A stretch of 56,764 nt of DNA from Hyphomicrobiales bacterium (GCA_027489955.1 JAIXYZ010000003.1:1-56764); one strand, 5' to 3'. Numbered from the stretch's first letter, positions 8,123 through 16,714 are shown. Made by a program: numbers and translations. The notes: generated by a model not told the origin, from the sequence alone.

Positions 8123-8602
8123 ATGGTCCCGGTGTCCCGTCGCTTCCTCCCGGTTTTCCGCCTGGCCCTGGCCGGAGCGGCGATGGGGGTTGCGCTGACG
8201 GCCGGCCCGGCGATGGCCCAGGGCGTGTGCGACACGGGCCGCAAGCTCTTCGAGGACCGGCAGCAGCTGATCGGCCAGATCAACAGCTGGGGCAAGAAGA
8301 AGGTCGACCCGAACGTCGCCTGCAGCACCTTCACCAAGCTTCAGGCGAACGGCACCGCCGTCATCAAGTTCATGGGCGAGAACGGCTCGTGGTGCCGCAT
8401 CCCGCCGGAGGCCGTCGCCGCTATGGAGGCCCAGCAGAAGCAGGTCGCCACCAGCCGCGGCCAGGCCTGCAAGGTCGCCGCCGACTATCAGAAGGCGCTG
8501 CGCCAGGCCGAGCAGGCCAAGCGCGCCAACGAGAACAACATCTTCGCCGCGCCCGACGACGTGACCGGCGGTCCCCGCCGCGTGCCCTCCGGCGCCCTCT
8601 GA
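8123..8602 (+). CDS. Secreted hypothetical protein with paired cysteines
   Basis: A 159-residue protein of unknown function. Residues 1-32 are a long Sec signal peptide (basic start RR, core LALAGAAMGVALTAG, cleavage near AMA-Q). The mature part is mostly helical and basic, with four cysteines (VCDTG, VACSTF, SWCRIP, QACKVA) that could pair as two disulphides. Gln/Lys/Ala-rich helices follow. I recognise no named family. It ends 6 bases before ubiA, so co-transcription is likely, though nothing links it to quinone synthesis. Confidence 0.75.
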   Translation: MVPVSRRFLPVFRLALAGAAMGVALTAGPAMAQGVCDTGRKLFEDRQQLIGQINSWGKKKVDPNVACSTFTKLQANGTAVIKFMGENGSWCRIPPEAVAAMEAQQKQVATSRGQACKVAADYQKALRQAEQAKRANENNIFAAPDDVTGGPRRVPSGAL

Positions 8603-8608
8603 TCCCCC

Positions 8609-9544
8609 ATGGCCGCTTCGCCCGGCGGCGTCCCCGACGCACCCGCGGGTAACTGGGTCGACCGGCGCGCGCCCGCGCGGCTGCGCCCGTTCCTGCGGCT
8701 GGCGCGCATCGACAGGCCCATCGGCTCCTGGCTGCTGCTGCTGCCCTGCTGGTGGTCGACCGCTTTGGCGGCCGGCGCGGCCGGGTCCATCCGGCAGGCG
8801 CCGGTCCTCCTCGTGCTCTTTGCCATCGGCGCGGTCGCCATGCGCGGGGCCGGCTCGACCTATAACGACATCGTGGACCGGGACCTGGACGCCAAGGTCG
8901 CCCGCACCCGCAACCGCCCCCTGCCCTCGGGCCAGGTGAGCGCCCGGGCGGCGGCCCTCTTCGCGGCCGGGCTCGCGCTGGTGGGGCTCGCGGTGCTGCT
9001 GCAGCTTCCGCGCTTCGCCATCGCCGTCGGCCTCGGCTCCCTCGTCGTCGTGGCCGCCTATCCGTTCATGAAGCGCATTTTCTCCATGCCGCAGCTCGTG
9101 CTGGGTCTCGCCTTCTCGTGGGGCGGGCTGATGGGCTGGGCCGCCACGTTCGGGCGGCTGGACGCGCCGGCGCTGGCGATCTACGCGGCGGCCGTGTTCT
9201 GGACCATCGGCTACGACACGGTCTACGCGGTGCAGGACCTGGAGGACGATCCGGTCGCGGGCATCAAGTCCTCCGCGCGGCTGTTCGCGGGCCATACGGC
9301 GCTGGCGGTGAGCGTGTGCTTCGGGCTGGCGGTAGCGGCGGCGGGCCTTGCGATCGCGATGGCGGGCGGCGGCGTGCTCGCCTGGCTGGGCCTTGCGGGC
9401 TTTGCGGCCCATTGCGCCTGGCAGGTCCGCCGGATCGACACCCGGGACGGGGCCACGGCCTTGATGCTCTTCCGCTCCAACCGGGACGCGGGGCTCATCC
9501 TGTTCGCGGGCCTGGCGGCGGACGCCATCGTCCGCACGCTCTAG
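8609..9544 (+). CDS. ubiA: 4-hydroxybenzoate octaprenyltransferase
   Basis: A 311-residue integral membrane prenyltransferase that joins a polyprenyl chain to 4-hydroxybenzoate in ubiquinone synthesis. The first Asp-rich site is NDIVDRDLD at residues 86-94, followed by RTRNRPLPSG. The second is DTVYAVQDLEDD near residue 200. Both bind the Mg-diphosphate of the prenyl donor. About eight hydrophobic segments are visible. The length fits the family. It follows the secreted-protein gene closely and ends one base from the convergent DUF6101-like gene. Confidence 0.95.
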   Translation: MAASPGGVPDAPAGNWVDRRAPARLRPFLRLARIDRPIGSWLLLLPCWWSTALAAGAAGSIRQAPVLLVLFAIGAVAMRGAGSTYNDIVDRDLDAKVARTRNRPLPSGQVSARAAALFAAGLALVGLAVLLQLPRFAIAVGLGSLVVVAAYPFMKRIFSMPQLVLGLAFSWGGLMGWAATFGRLDAPALAIYAAAVFWTIGYDTVYAVQDLEDDPVAGIKSSARLFAGHTALAVSVCFGLAVAAAGLAIAMAGGGVLAWLGLAGFAAHCAWQVRRIDTRDGATALMLFRSNRDAGLILFAGLAADAIVRTL

Positions 9545-9545
9545 C

Positions 9546-10031
9546 TCAGGCGCCGATCTCGCGGCGGGGATGGACGACGGGCCGCACCGGCATCGCGCCG
9601 GTCTTGCGGCGGGTGAGGAAGCGCGGGCGGCGCCCCTTCAGAAGGCCATGGCGGCGGCGGATGCGCACCTCGCCCAGCAGGAGCCGGCCGATCTGCGGGC
9701 GGACGGGACCGAAGGCGCCCTCCCCCGTCTCCACCATCAGCGCTAAGCCGGTACCGCGGGCGATGGACCGCCACTGGGCGACCGCGTCCGTCTCGTCCAG
9801 GACGAAGAGCGGCACGGGCGCGCCGTCTCGGCGCACGAGCACGATGGCGAGTTCGCCGGGACCGGGACCAGCAATGAGCGCCAGGCCCCGGCAGGACCGA
9901 AACATGTCGGGAGTGAGGACCGCGCAGCCCGCCCCCGCGATGCGGGTCGATGCTGCCGTCCGGACGTGCCGGTCCGTGCGGGGAGACGCTGGACGCGCCT
10001 CCCCGTCGGCCGGCTGAGTGGCGCCTGCCAT
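9546..10031 (-). CDS. DUF6101-like protein
   Basis: A 161-residue soluble protein fitting my memory of DUF6101, a family found next to ubiA in many Rhizobiales. It ends in a very basic tail (RIRRRHGLLKGRRPRFLTRRK), which suggests contact with nucleic acid or acidic phospholipid; the function is unknown. I prefer ATG 10031 because AGGAAG lies 6 bases upstream. The longer frame would need a TTG start at 10049. It is convergent with ubiA, with only one base between the stops. Confidence 0.7.
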   Translation of the reverse strand: MAGATQPADGEARPASPRTDRHVRTAASTRIAGAGCAVLTPDMFRSCRGLALIAGPGPGELAIVLVRRDGAPVPLFVLDETDAVAQWRSIARGTGLALMVETGEGAFGPVRPQIGRLLLGEVRIRRRHGLLKGRRPRFLTRRKTGAMPVRPVVHPRREIGA

Positions 10032-10169
10032 CTGCGACTTCCTGTTCAACGCTCCTCGCGGGCCGCTCTTTGGCGGATGCCTCGCGTTGGTCCCCTTATG
10101 ACGGCAGGCCCCCTCGAACCGGCTTAAGAAGCAGGGTTAAGCGGTGGTTTTCGGGCCGTTTCGGCGGAT

Positions 10170-11072
10170 ATGCTTGATCGAATCTTGCCAAGGCCCCAAG
10201 GGAGGGGACAGGCCCGCCGATCCCGGAAGACGCCGACACACGTGGACAGACAGCCCTTCACATCCCGCGACGTCCGCGCCGATCCGCGCGGAATCCTCTC
10301 CGCCATCGTCGCGGCGGCCGAGGAGGCCGGGCGCATGGCGCTGCCGATGTTCAGGCCCGGCGCGGCGACCACGGCCGAGCTCTGGCACAAGAGCGGCGGC
10401 TCGCCGGTGACGGCGGCGGACGTGGCGGTGGACGCCTTCCTCAACGAGCGGCTGGGCGCGCTGTGCCCCGAGGCGGGCTGGCTCTCCGAGGAAACCGCCG
10501 ACGACGCCTCGCGCCTGGCGCTGCCGCTCGTGTGGATCGTCGATCCGATCGACGGCACGCGCGCCTTCGCCACGGGCCATCCCGACTGGTCGGTGGCGGT
10601 GGCGCTCCTGGTGGAGGGCCGGCCCGTCGCGGGCGTGGTGCATGCGCCCGCCCACGGGGTCACCTACGCGGCGGCGCTCGGCCACGGGGCGACGCGTGAC
10701 GGGGCGCGCATGACCGTGTCCTCGCGGGACCGGCTCGACGGCGCACGCACGGCGGGGCCTGCCGACACGCTGGTCCACCTGTCGCGCATGGCGGCCATCC
10801 AGCGCATGCCGCGGGTGCCGTCGCTGGCGCTGCGGCTGGCGCGGGTGGCCGACGGCACGATCGAGGCGGCCCTGGTTTCGCGCAACGCCCGCGACTGGGA
10901 TCTGGCGGCCGCCGATCTGATCTTGACGGAAGCGGGCGGCACCGTCACGAACCTCGGCGGCGAGGTGCCGCTCTACAACCGCCCCATGCCCGTCCATGGC
11001 GCGCTCGTGGCCAGCGGCATCGCCCTCCACGAACCGCTCGTGGCCGCGGCGCGCGCGGCCTTCGAGCCATGA
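10170..11072 (+). CDS. cysQ: 3'(2'),5'-bisphosphate nucleotidase, CysQ-like (inositol monophosphatase family)
   Basis: A 300-residue Mg-dependent phosphatase of the inositol monophosphatase fold. The metal-binding motifs are SEE at residues 106-108, DPIDGT at 125-130, and WDLAAADLILTEAGG near 245-258. In alphaproteobacteria the neighbour of DUF4170 and waaA is usually annotated CysQ, which removes PAP formed in sulfate assimilation; another sugar- or inositol-phosphate substrate cannot be excluded. The first 25 residues are not family-like. A GTG at 10242 would remove them, so the start is uncertain. It leads the rightward cluster to lpxK. Confidence 0.82.
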   Translation: MLDRILPRPQGRGQARRSRKTPTHVDRQPFTSRDVRADPRGILSAIVAAAEEAGRMALPMFRPGAATTAELWHKSGGSPVTAADVAVDAFLNERLGALCPEAGWLSEETADDASRLALPLVWIVDPIDGTRAFATGHPDWSVAVALLVEGRPVAGVVHAPAHGVTYAAALGHGATRDGARMTVSSRDRLDGARTAGPADTLVHLSRMAAIQRMPRVPSLALRLARVADGTIEAALVSRNARDWDLAAADLILTEAGGTVTNLGGEVPLYNRPMPVHGALVASGIALHEPLVAAARAAFEP

Positions 11073-11118
11073 CAGGTCCGGCCTCGCGCGCCGGACGACC
11101 GGCAAGGGATTTCACGCG

Positions 11119-11352
11119 ATGACGACTGCCACCGGCAAGCCGCAGCTCCTCCATCTCGTCTTCGGCGGCGAACTGACGAGCCTGGAAGGCACCGAGTTCA
11201 AGGATCTCTCCAAGATCGACGTCGTCGGCATCTTCCCCGACTATGCGAGCGCCCACGCGGCCTGGAAGGCCAAGGCGCAGCAGACGGTGGACAGCGCGCA
11301 GACCCGCTATTTCGTGGTGCACCTGCACCGCCTGCTCGACCCGTCGAGCTGA
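11119..11352 (+). CDS. DUF4170 protein
   Basis: A 77-residue protein matching DUF4170, a small alphaproteobacterial family: LLHLVFGGELTSLEGTEF at the N-terminus, a FPDYASAHAAWKAKAQ helix and a terminal FVVHLHRLLDP strand. The function is unknown. It lies between the cysQ-like and acyltransferase genes with short gaps (46 and 17 bases), the same place it holds beside waaA in many Rhizobiales, which hints at a link with lipid A or Kdo assembly. Confidence 0.88.
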   Translation: MTTATGKPQLLHLVFGGELTSLEGTEFKDLSKIDVVGIFPDYASAHAAWKAKAQQTVDSAQTRYFVVHLHRLLDPSS

Positions 11353-11369
11353 GCGCGCGGCCGGGCGGC

Positions 11370-12110
11370 ATGCTCAAGCGCATCGTCAGGTCGCGGGTCG
11401 TCCAGGAGAGCCTCGGCTTTCTCCTCGCGCGGTACCTGCGCCTGGTGGAGCGGACCAACCGGCTCGTCCTGGATCCGCCGGACGTCTACGACCGCGTCGG
11501 CCCGCTGATGCCGGTCATCGTGGCGATGTGGCACGGCCAGCACTTCATGATCCATTTCGCCCGGCGGCCGCAGGACCCGACCGCGGCGCTCATCTCCCGC
11601 CACGGCGACGGCGAGTTCAACGCGGTCGCCCTGCGGCATCTGGGGATCGAGCCGATCCGCGGGTCGGGCGCCCTGGGGCGGAAGGTGCGCGAGAAGGGCG
11701 GCAGCGCCGCCCTGCGGGCCATGCTGCGGGCGCTCGACAACGGGCGCATGGTGGTGCTGACCGCCGACGTGCCCAAGCGCGCGCGGGTCTGCGGCGAGGG
11801 CATCGTGACGCTGGCGCGCATGTCCGGCCGGCCGATCGTACCCGCCGCCGTCGCCACGAGCCTGCGCATCGACTTCCGGTCCTGGGACCGGGCGAGCATG
11901 GGCCTGCCCTTCGGCCGCGGCGCCATGGTGATCGGCGATCCCGTCCATGTGGCGCCCGATGCGGACCCCGCGGCGCTGGAAGCCGCGCGGCGGCAGGTGG
12001 AGCTGGGGCTCGACGCCGTTCATGCCCGCGCCTACGCGCTGCTCGGCGACGCGGACCCCGGCGCCGGGCTCTCGGCCGCCCGCGAGGCGGCGCTCCGGTC
12101 GGAGGCGTGA
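11370..12110 (+). CDS. DUF374-type lysophospholipid/lipid A acyltransferase
   Basis: A 246-residue membrane-associated acyltransferase. The region MWHGQHFMIHF supplies a catalytic His, and ISRHGDGEFNAVALRHLGI plus the RGS step match the DUF374 pattern. LTADVPKRAR and a late IVPAAVATSL strand complete the fold. The position directly upstream of waaA and lpxK suggests it acylates a lipid A or Kdo-lipid A intermediate rather than glycerolipids; this is inference. It ends 5 bases before waaA. There is no signal peptide, and the hydrophobic N-terminal half probably sits at the inner membrane. Confidence 0.85.
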   Translation: MLKRIVRSRVVQESLGFLLARYLRLVERTNRLVLDPPDVYDRVGPLMPVIVAMWHGQHFMIHFARRPQDPTAALISRHGDGEFNAVALRHLGIEPIRGSGALGRKVREKGGSAALRAMLRALDNGRMVVLTADVPKRARVCGEGIVTLARMSGRPIVPAAVATSLRIDFRSWDRASMGLPFGRGAMVIGDPVHVAPDADPAALEAARRQVELGLDAVHARAYALLGDADPGAGLSAAREAALRSEA

Positions 12111-12115
12111 CGGCG

Positions 12116-13420
12116 ATGGTGCGCCCGCCGAGCCCGCCGAGCTGGCCCCTGAGCCTCTACCGGGGCGCGACGACCCTGCTGGAGCCGGCGGCGGCTTTCC
12201 TGCTGCTCGCCCGGGCCCGGCGCGGCAAGGAGGACCCCTTCCGGATCGACGAGCGGCGGGGCTTTTCCGCCGTGCCGCGCCCGGCCGGCATGCTGGCCTG
12301 GATCCACGGGGCGAGCGTCGGCGAGACGATCTCGATCATGCCGGTGGTGGAGCGCCTGGTGGCGCGCGGCATCGCGGTCGTCGTCACCTCCGGCACCGTG
12401 ACCTCCGCGCAGGTGCTGAAGCGGCGCCTGCCGCCGGGCGCGATCCACCAGTTCGCGCCGCTCGACGTGCCGCGCTACATGCGCCGCTTCCTCGACCACT
12501 GGCAGCCGGACATCGCGCTCGTGGTGGAATCCGAGCTGTGGCCGAACATGATCGCCGAGACCCACAGGCGGGGCACGCCGCTCATCCTCGTCAACGGGCG
12601 CATGTCGGAACGCTCCCACCGGCGCTGGCGGCGCCTGCCGGAGGCCTCGCGCGCGCTGCTCTCGCGCTTCGACCTGTGCCTGGCGCAGACCGGGCTCGAC
12701 GGGCACCGGTTCAGCGATCTGGGCGCCCCGCGCGTGTCGGTCGTCGGCAACCTGAAATTCGACGTGCCCGCTCCGCCCTCCGATCTCTCGGTGCTGGCGC
12801 AGATGTCGGGCCTGCTCGCCGGGCGCCCGGTCTGGATGGCCGCCTCCACCCATGCGGGCGAGGACGAGATCGTGCTCGACGCCCACGACCTCATGAAAGA
12901 GCGGCTGCCGAACCTCCTGACGATCATCATGCCGCGCCATCCCGAACGGGGCGAGCGCATCGCCGATCTGGCGGCGGTGACCGGCCTGAAGGCGGCGCGG
13001 CGCTCCCTCGGGGCCGCGCCGGAGCGGGACGTGTCGGTCTACGTCGCCGACACGATGGGCGAGTCCGGCCTGTTCTACCGCCTGGCCGCGGTGGCCTTCA
13101 TGGGCGGCTCGCTGGTGACCCATGGCGGGCAGAACCCGATCGAGCCGAGCAAGCTCGGCACGGCGGTGCTGCACGGGCCGCACGTGGCCAATTTCGCCGA
13201 GATCTACACCGCGCTCGACCGGGCGGGCGGCGCGCTGCCCGTGTCCGACGCGCAGACGCTGGCGTCGGCCGCCACCGCGCTGCTGCGCGACCCGGCCCGG
13301 GCGCGCGCACTGGCCCGCGCCGCCTCCGAGATCGTCGATTCCTTGAGCGGCGCGGTGCAGCGGACGATGCAGGCGGTGGAGCCCTACATCCTCGCCTTCC
13401 AGCTCGGACGGAGCCGGTGA
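12116..13420 (+). CDS. waaA: 3-deoxy-D-manno-octulosonic acid (Kdo) transferase
   Basis: A 434-residue GT30 glycosyltransferase that adds Kdo to lipid IVA on the inner face of the inner membrane. An N-terminal hydrophobic anchor (about residues 13-33) is followed by AWIHGASVGE, whose Glu70 is the expected catalytic base. ESELWPNM and NGRMSERS follow. The C-terminal CMP-Kdo site shows MPRHPERGERI, MGGSLVTHGGQNPIEP and the ALL/VLHGPH region. Start ATG 12116 is 5 bases after the acyltransferase stop. The stop overlaps the GTG start of lpxK (GTGA). Confidence 0.96.
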   Translation: MVRPPSPPSWPLSLYRGATTLLEPAAAFLLLARARRGKEDPFRIDERRGFSAVPRPAGMLAWIHGASVGETISIMPVVERLVARGIAVVVTSGTVTSAQVLKRRLPPGAIHQFAPLDVPRYMRRFLDHWQPDIALVVESELWPNMIAETHRRGTPLILVNGRMSERSHRRWRRLPEASRALLSRFDLCLAQTGLDGHRFSDLGAPRVSVVGNLKFDVPAPPSDLSVLAQMSGLLAGRPVWMAASTHAGEDEIVLDAHDLMKERLPNLLTIIMPRHPERGERIADLAAVTGLKAARRSLGAAPERDVSVYVADTMGESGLFYRLAAVAFMGGSLVTHGGQNPIEPSKLGTAVLHGPHVANFAEIYTALDRAGGALPVSDAQTLASAATALLRDPARARALARAASEIVDSLSGAVQRTMQAVEPYILAFQLGRSR

Positions 13421-14436
13421 GGTCCCCCGCCTTCTGGTGGCGGGACGGGGCGCCGGCGAGCGCGCTGCTGGCGCCGCTGGGTGCGGCCTATGGCGCGGCG
13501 ACAGCCGCGCGCATGGCCCGTCCGGGCCGCCGGGCCGCCGTGCCGGTGGTGTGCGTCGGCAACCTCGTCGCGGGCGGGGCGGGCAAGACGCCGCTCGCGG
13601 CCGCGATCGTGGAGCGGCTGCAGGCCCGCGGCGGGCTGCCGGTCATCCTCTCCCGCGGCTATGGCGGCGCGCTGGCCGGGCCCGTCCTGGTGGACAGGGA
13701 CCGCCACGGCGCGGCCGATGTCGGCGACGAGCCGCTGCTGCTCGCCCGCCAGGCGCCCGTCGTCGTGTGCCGCGACCGCCGCGCGGGGGCAGAACTCGCC
13801 GTTGTCTCCGGCGCGACGACCATCGTCATGGATGACGGGCTCCAGAACCCGGCGCTCGCCAAGGACCTCTCCTTCGCGGTGGTGGACGGCGCGTCCGGTA
13901 TCGGCAACGGCCGTTGCATCCCGGCCGGTCCGCTGCGGGCGCCGCTGGCCGCGCAATGGCCCTTCGTGCATGCGCTCGTCCTGGTGGGCGAGGGCGCGGC
14001 CGGCGCGGCGGTGGCGGAGAAGGCGGCCGCGCGGGGCATCCCGGTCCTTGGCGCACGCCTGCAGCCCGACGCGGGCGCGGCGGCGGCTCTGGCCGGCCGC
14101 GAGGTCATCGCCTTTGCCGGGATCGGACGGCCGGAGAAGTTCTTCGACACGCTCCGGCAGGCCGGGGCGCGGATCGGTGCCGCGCGCGCCTTCCCCGATC
14201 ACCATCCCTTCGCGGATGCGGAACTGCGGGCGCTCCTGGCGCAGGCGCAAGCGGCTGGGCGCAGCCTCGTCACGACCGAGAAGGACGCGGTGCGCCTGCC
14301 GGGCTGGTTCCGGGCGGAGGCGGGGCTGAGCCTTTCCGTGCTGCCGGTGCGGATGGTGTTTTCCGATCCGGCCGCGCTGGACCGGCTGCTGGAGAGCGTG
14401 CCGACGCGGTTCGCGCTCAGCCGCGCGATGCCTTGA
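13417..14436 (+). CDS. lpxK: Tetraacyldisaccharide 4'-kinase
   Basis: A 339-residue lipid A 4'-kinase using ATP on the disaccharide-1-phosphate precursor. An N-terminal helix (PAFWWRDG, LLAPLGAAYGA) anchors it to the membrane. The Walker A VGNLVAGGAGKTP spans about residues 48-59, then SRGYGG and DDGLQNPAL, the conserved Asp-Asp-Gly, and near the end TTEKDAVRLP. The GTG start overlaps the waaA stop by four bases, so the two are translationally coupled. The 3' end overlaps the convergent DUF2093 gene by 20 bases. Confidence 0.96.
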   Translation: MRSPAFWWRDGAPASALLAPLGAAYGAATAARMARPGRRAAVPVVCVGNLVAGGAGKTPLAAAIVERLQARGGLPVILSRGYGGALAGPVLVDRDRHGAADVGDEPLLLARQAPVVVCRDRRAGAELAVVSGATTIVMDDGLQNPALAKDLSFAVVDGASGIGNGRCIPAGPLRAPLAAQWPFVHALVLVGEGAAGAAVAEKAAARGIPVLGARLQPDAGAAAALAGREVIAFAGIGRPEKFFDTLRQAGARIGAARAFPDHHPFADAELRALLAQAQAAGRSLVTTEKDAVRLPGWFRAEAGLSLSVLPVRMVFSDPAALDRLLESVPTRFALSRAMP

Positions 14437-14635
14437 CCCGGGCGAGCGAAGCCTCCGGCGTCGCGTAGGCTTCCTGCCGGTCGACGCTCCAGTAGCGCAG
14501 TTCGTCCAGCGGAATGGGCTGGCCGGTCACGGCGCAGCGCACGAACGTGCCCTGGCGGACGACGCGCAGGTCCCCGTCGAGGAATTCGACGACGGCCTCG
14601 CCGGCCGGCGGGAAGCGATCCATTCGGTTCATCAT
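14417..14635 (-). CDS. DUF2093 protein
   Basis: A 72-residue protein with the DUF2093 pattern: FLDGDLRVVRQGTFVRCAVT, then GQPIPLDELRYWSV and EAYATPEAS. It is a small alphaproteobacterial family of unknown role, often beside lpxK. Three ATGs lie close together (14635, 14632, 14623) and the start among them is uncertain. It is transcribed against lpxK with a 20-base overlap at the 3' ends. Confidence 0.88.
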   Translation of the reverse strand: MMNRMDRFPPAGEAVVEFLDGDLRVVRQGTFVRCAVTGQPIPLDELRYWSVDRQEAYATPEASLARVKASRG

Positions 14636-14729
14636 CGAGGCTGGCGCCCGTTGCGCGATGGCTTCATTCTGGGCGGAACGAATAAGCGATCCCCGCCGCC
14701 GCCGCAAACGCCGGAGCCGCACCTCCCCC

Positions 14730-15593
14730 ATGCGTCCCGTTCCCGCACCCGCCCTCCGCCGGGTCCTCGCCGCGCTTCTGCCGCTCCTTGCGGCGGCTTT
14801 CGCCGCGCCTGCCGGGGCGCAGGAGCGCGTGAGCCTGCCCGGCCCGGACGGGGTGACGCTGCAGGCGGCGCTGTGGCGTCCCGCCGGACCCGGCCCGCAC
14901 CCGGCGGTGATCGCGCTCCATGGCTGCGGCGGTCTCGACAACCGCGCCGGCCGGCCGAGCGCGCGACACGCCGATTGGGGAGAGCGGCTGGCCGCCGCGG
15001 GGTTCTTCGTGCTGATGCCGGACAGTTTCGCCTCAAGGGGCCTGCCGCCCCAATGCACGGTGAAGGAGCGGCAGGTGCGTCCCTCGCGGGAGCGCGTCGA
15101 GGACGCGCAGGCCGCCCTCGCCTGGCTCGCCGCGCGGCCCGACGTGAAGCGCAGCGCGATCTCGCTTCTGGGCTGGTCCAATGGAGGCGGGACCGTGCTC
15201 TACGCCATGCGGCGCAAGGCGCCCGGCAACGCCGACTTCGCCCGCGCGGTGTCCTTCTATCCCGGATGCCGGGTGCCGGCCCGCCGCGGGGACTTCGCCT
15301 CCCGGCGGCCGCTGATGATCCTGATCGGCGAGGCCGACGACTGGACGCCCGCCGGGCCCTGCCGGACGCTGGCGGCCCAGGCCGAGGCGGCGCGGGCGGC
15401 GGGCCGGGGGGAAGCGGTGACGCTCCTCACCTATCCGGGCGCGGTGCACGATTTCGACCATCCCTCGCTCACGCCGCGCACCCGCTCCGGACTGGCTTTC
15501 ACCGGGTCCGGAACGGGGACGGCGAGGACGGGGACGGACCGCAAGGCGCGGGAAGATGCGATCCGCCGCGTACCCGCATTCCTGGCGCGCTAG
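14730..15593 (+). CDS. Secreted dienelactone hydrolase family protein
   Basis: A 287-residue alpha/beta hydrolase. Residues 1-30 form a Sec signal peptide (core VLAALLPLLAAAFAAP, cleavage near AGA-Q). The strand IALHGCGG forms the oxyanion loop, SLLGWSNGGG gives the nucleophile elbow (Ser), IGEADDW the acid region and GAVHDFDH the His. This fits the dienelactone hydrolase family, but the Ser nucleophile and export suggest a general periplasmic esterase rather than a chlorocatechol-pathway enzyme. ATG 14730 was chosen for the signal peptide. It is convergent with the TAXI gene 29 bases on. Confidence 0.85.
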   Translation: MRPVPAPALRRVLAALLPLLAAAFAAPAGAQERVSLPGPDGVTLQAALWRPAGPGPHPAVIALHGCGGLDNRAGRPSARHADWGERLAAAGFFVLMPDSFASRGLPPQCTVKERQVRPSRERVEDAQAALAWLAARPDVKRSAISLLGWSNGGGTVLYAMRRKAPGNADFARAVSFYPGCRVPARRGDFASRRPLMILIGEADDWTPAGPCRTLAAQAEAARAAGRGEAVTLLTYPGAVHDFDHPSLTPRTRSGLAFTGSGTGTARTGTDRKAREDAIRRVPAFLAR

Positions 15594-15622
15594 GCGAACC
15601 TCAGGCGCCGGGCGCGGCCCGA

Positions 15623-16600
15623 TCAGGGCAGCAGAGCCGGGGCGATGGCGACGCCCGCCTCGCGGTAATAGCGCGCGGCGCCCGGATGGAAGGGCATGAA
15701 CGTGTTGGCCCCCACATTCTCCTTCACCGTCGCGGCGGCGGCCGGATAGGCGGCCTTGGTCGCGGCCGGATTGTTCAGGAGCGCGGCGGTGATCGCATGG
15801 ACCTGATCGGCCGGCACGTCCTTGTGGGCGACGATGAAGTTCCAGACGGCGAGCGACTGGATCGGCGCGGTCTGGCCCTTGTAGGTGTTCGCGGCGATCG
15901 TGTAGGGCGCGAAATAGGCGAAGGTCTTGCGGAAGGCCTCGGCCTCGTCCGGCTGGAAGCCGATCACCACCGCGTCGGTGGCGCTGACGGCCGCCGCGAA
16001 GGGCGGGCTCGGCAGGCCAGAGCCGTACCAGAACGCGTCGATCTCGCCGGTCTCCACCTGCTTGCCGAGGGCGTCGGGATTGCCGTTGACCTTGGTGTAC
16101 TGGATGCCGAGCGCCGCGGCGATGCCATCGAAGAAGACCTCGCCCGGACCCTTGGCCGGGCCGACGCCGACCTTCTTGCCCGCCAGCTGGCGCAGGTTCG
16201 CGATGCCGCTCTTCTTCAGGGTCAGCGTGTGGAAGGGCGTCTCATACATCGGCGCCACTGCGCGCATGCCGCGCAGCTCCTTGCCGGCGAACGGGCCCTT
16301 GCCGTTCCACGCGTCGAAGCCGGGACCCATGTTCAGGAGCGCGAGCGGGACGGTGCCGGCGCTGACGAGCTCGGCATTCTCGTTGGAGCCCTTGGTCTCG
16401 CGGACATCGAGGTCGATCGGCGCGCCGGCGGCGACCACCTTGGCGATGGCCTGGCCGTAGCCGAGAAAGGCGCTGCCCGGACCCGCCGAGACGAGGGCGA
16501 GGCTGGCGCGCGCCTGGGCGAGCGCGCCCCGCGGCAGCAGCGGCAGGGCGGCGGCGCCCATCGCGGCAAGCATGATCTGACGACGGTCGAGAATGGTCAT
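15623..16600 (-). CDS. TAXI-type TRAP transporter solute-binding protein (orphan)
   Basis: A 325-residue periplasmic binding protein. The N-terminus has an Arg-Arg pair (ILDRRQIML), a hydrophobic stretch and ALA-Q cleavage, so export may be by Tat or Sec. The mature part begins SLALVSAGPGSAFLGYG, typical of TAXI proteins, and contains the ETKGSNENAELVSAG and VGVGPAKGPGE segments. TAXI proteins deliver organic acids or amino acids to a fused TRAP membrane subunit, but no permease gene is in this window. ATG 16600 is chosen for the signal peptide. An inverted repeat covers the ribosome-site region. Confidence 0.88.
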   Translation of the reverse strand: MTILDRRQIMLAAMGAAALPLLPRGALAQARASLALVSAGPGSAFLGYGQAIAKVVAAGAPIDLDVRETKGSNENAELVSAGTVPLALLNMGPGFDAWNGKGPFAGKELRGMRAVAPMYETPFHTLTLKKSGIANLRQLAGKKVGVGPAKGPGEVFFDGIAAALGIQYTKVNGNPDALGKQVETGEIDAFWYGSGLPSPPFAAAVSATDAVVIGFQPDEAEAFRKTFAYFAPYTIAANTYKGQTAPIQSLAVWNFIVAHKDVPADQVHAITAALLNNPAATKAAYPAAAATVKENVGANTFMPFHPGAARYYREAGVAIAPALLP

Positions 16601-16604
16601 GTGG

Positions 16605-16635
16605 TGGTCCCCGTTTTTGATCGTTATGGGGACCA
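16605..16635 (-). promoter_or_regulatory. Leader hairpin overlapping the ribosome-site region of the TAXI gene
   Basis: Perfect 8-bp inverted repeat TGGTCCCC (16605-16612) / GGGGACCA (16628-16635) with a 15-base AT-rich loop, ending 4 bases before the ATG. The only purine-rich stretch before the start (GGGGA) lies inside the stem, so the hairpin could hide it from ribosomes. The segment 16640-16714 upstream is unusually AT-rich for this genome and probably holds the promoter. Confidence 0.45.
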
Positions 16636-16714
16636 TGTTCGTTCGCCGCCTCGGCTGGCGCAAGAACTATAAGATATACGTTTCTTATTGATCTATGATC
16701 GTTTGATATAGCCT

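Noticed and set aside
5046-8198. 1050-codon open frame antisense to typA and rsmE
   Set aside because: GC-rich codons rarely make stops on the opposite strand. The translation is Arg/Gly/Asp/His-rich with no domain, while the other strand encodes two clearly recognisable enzymes.
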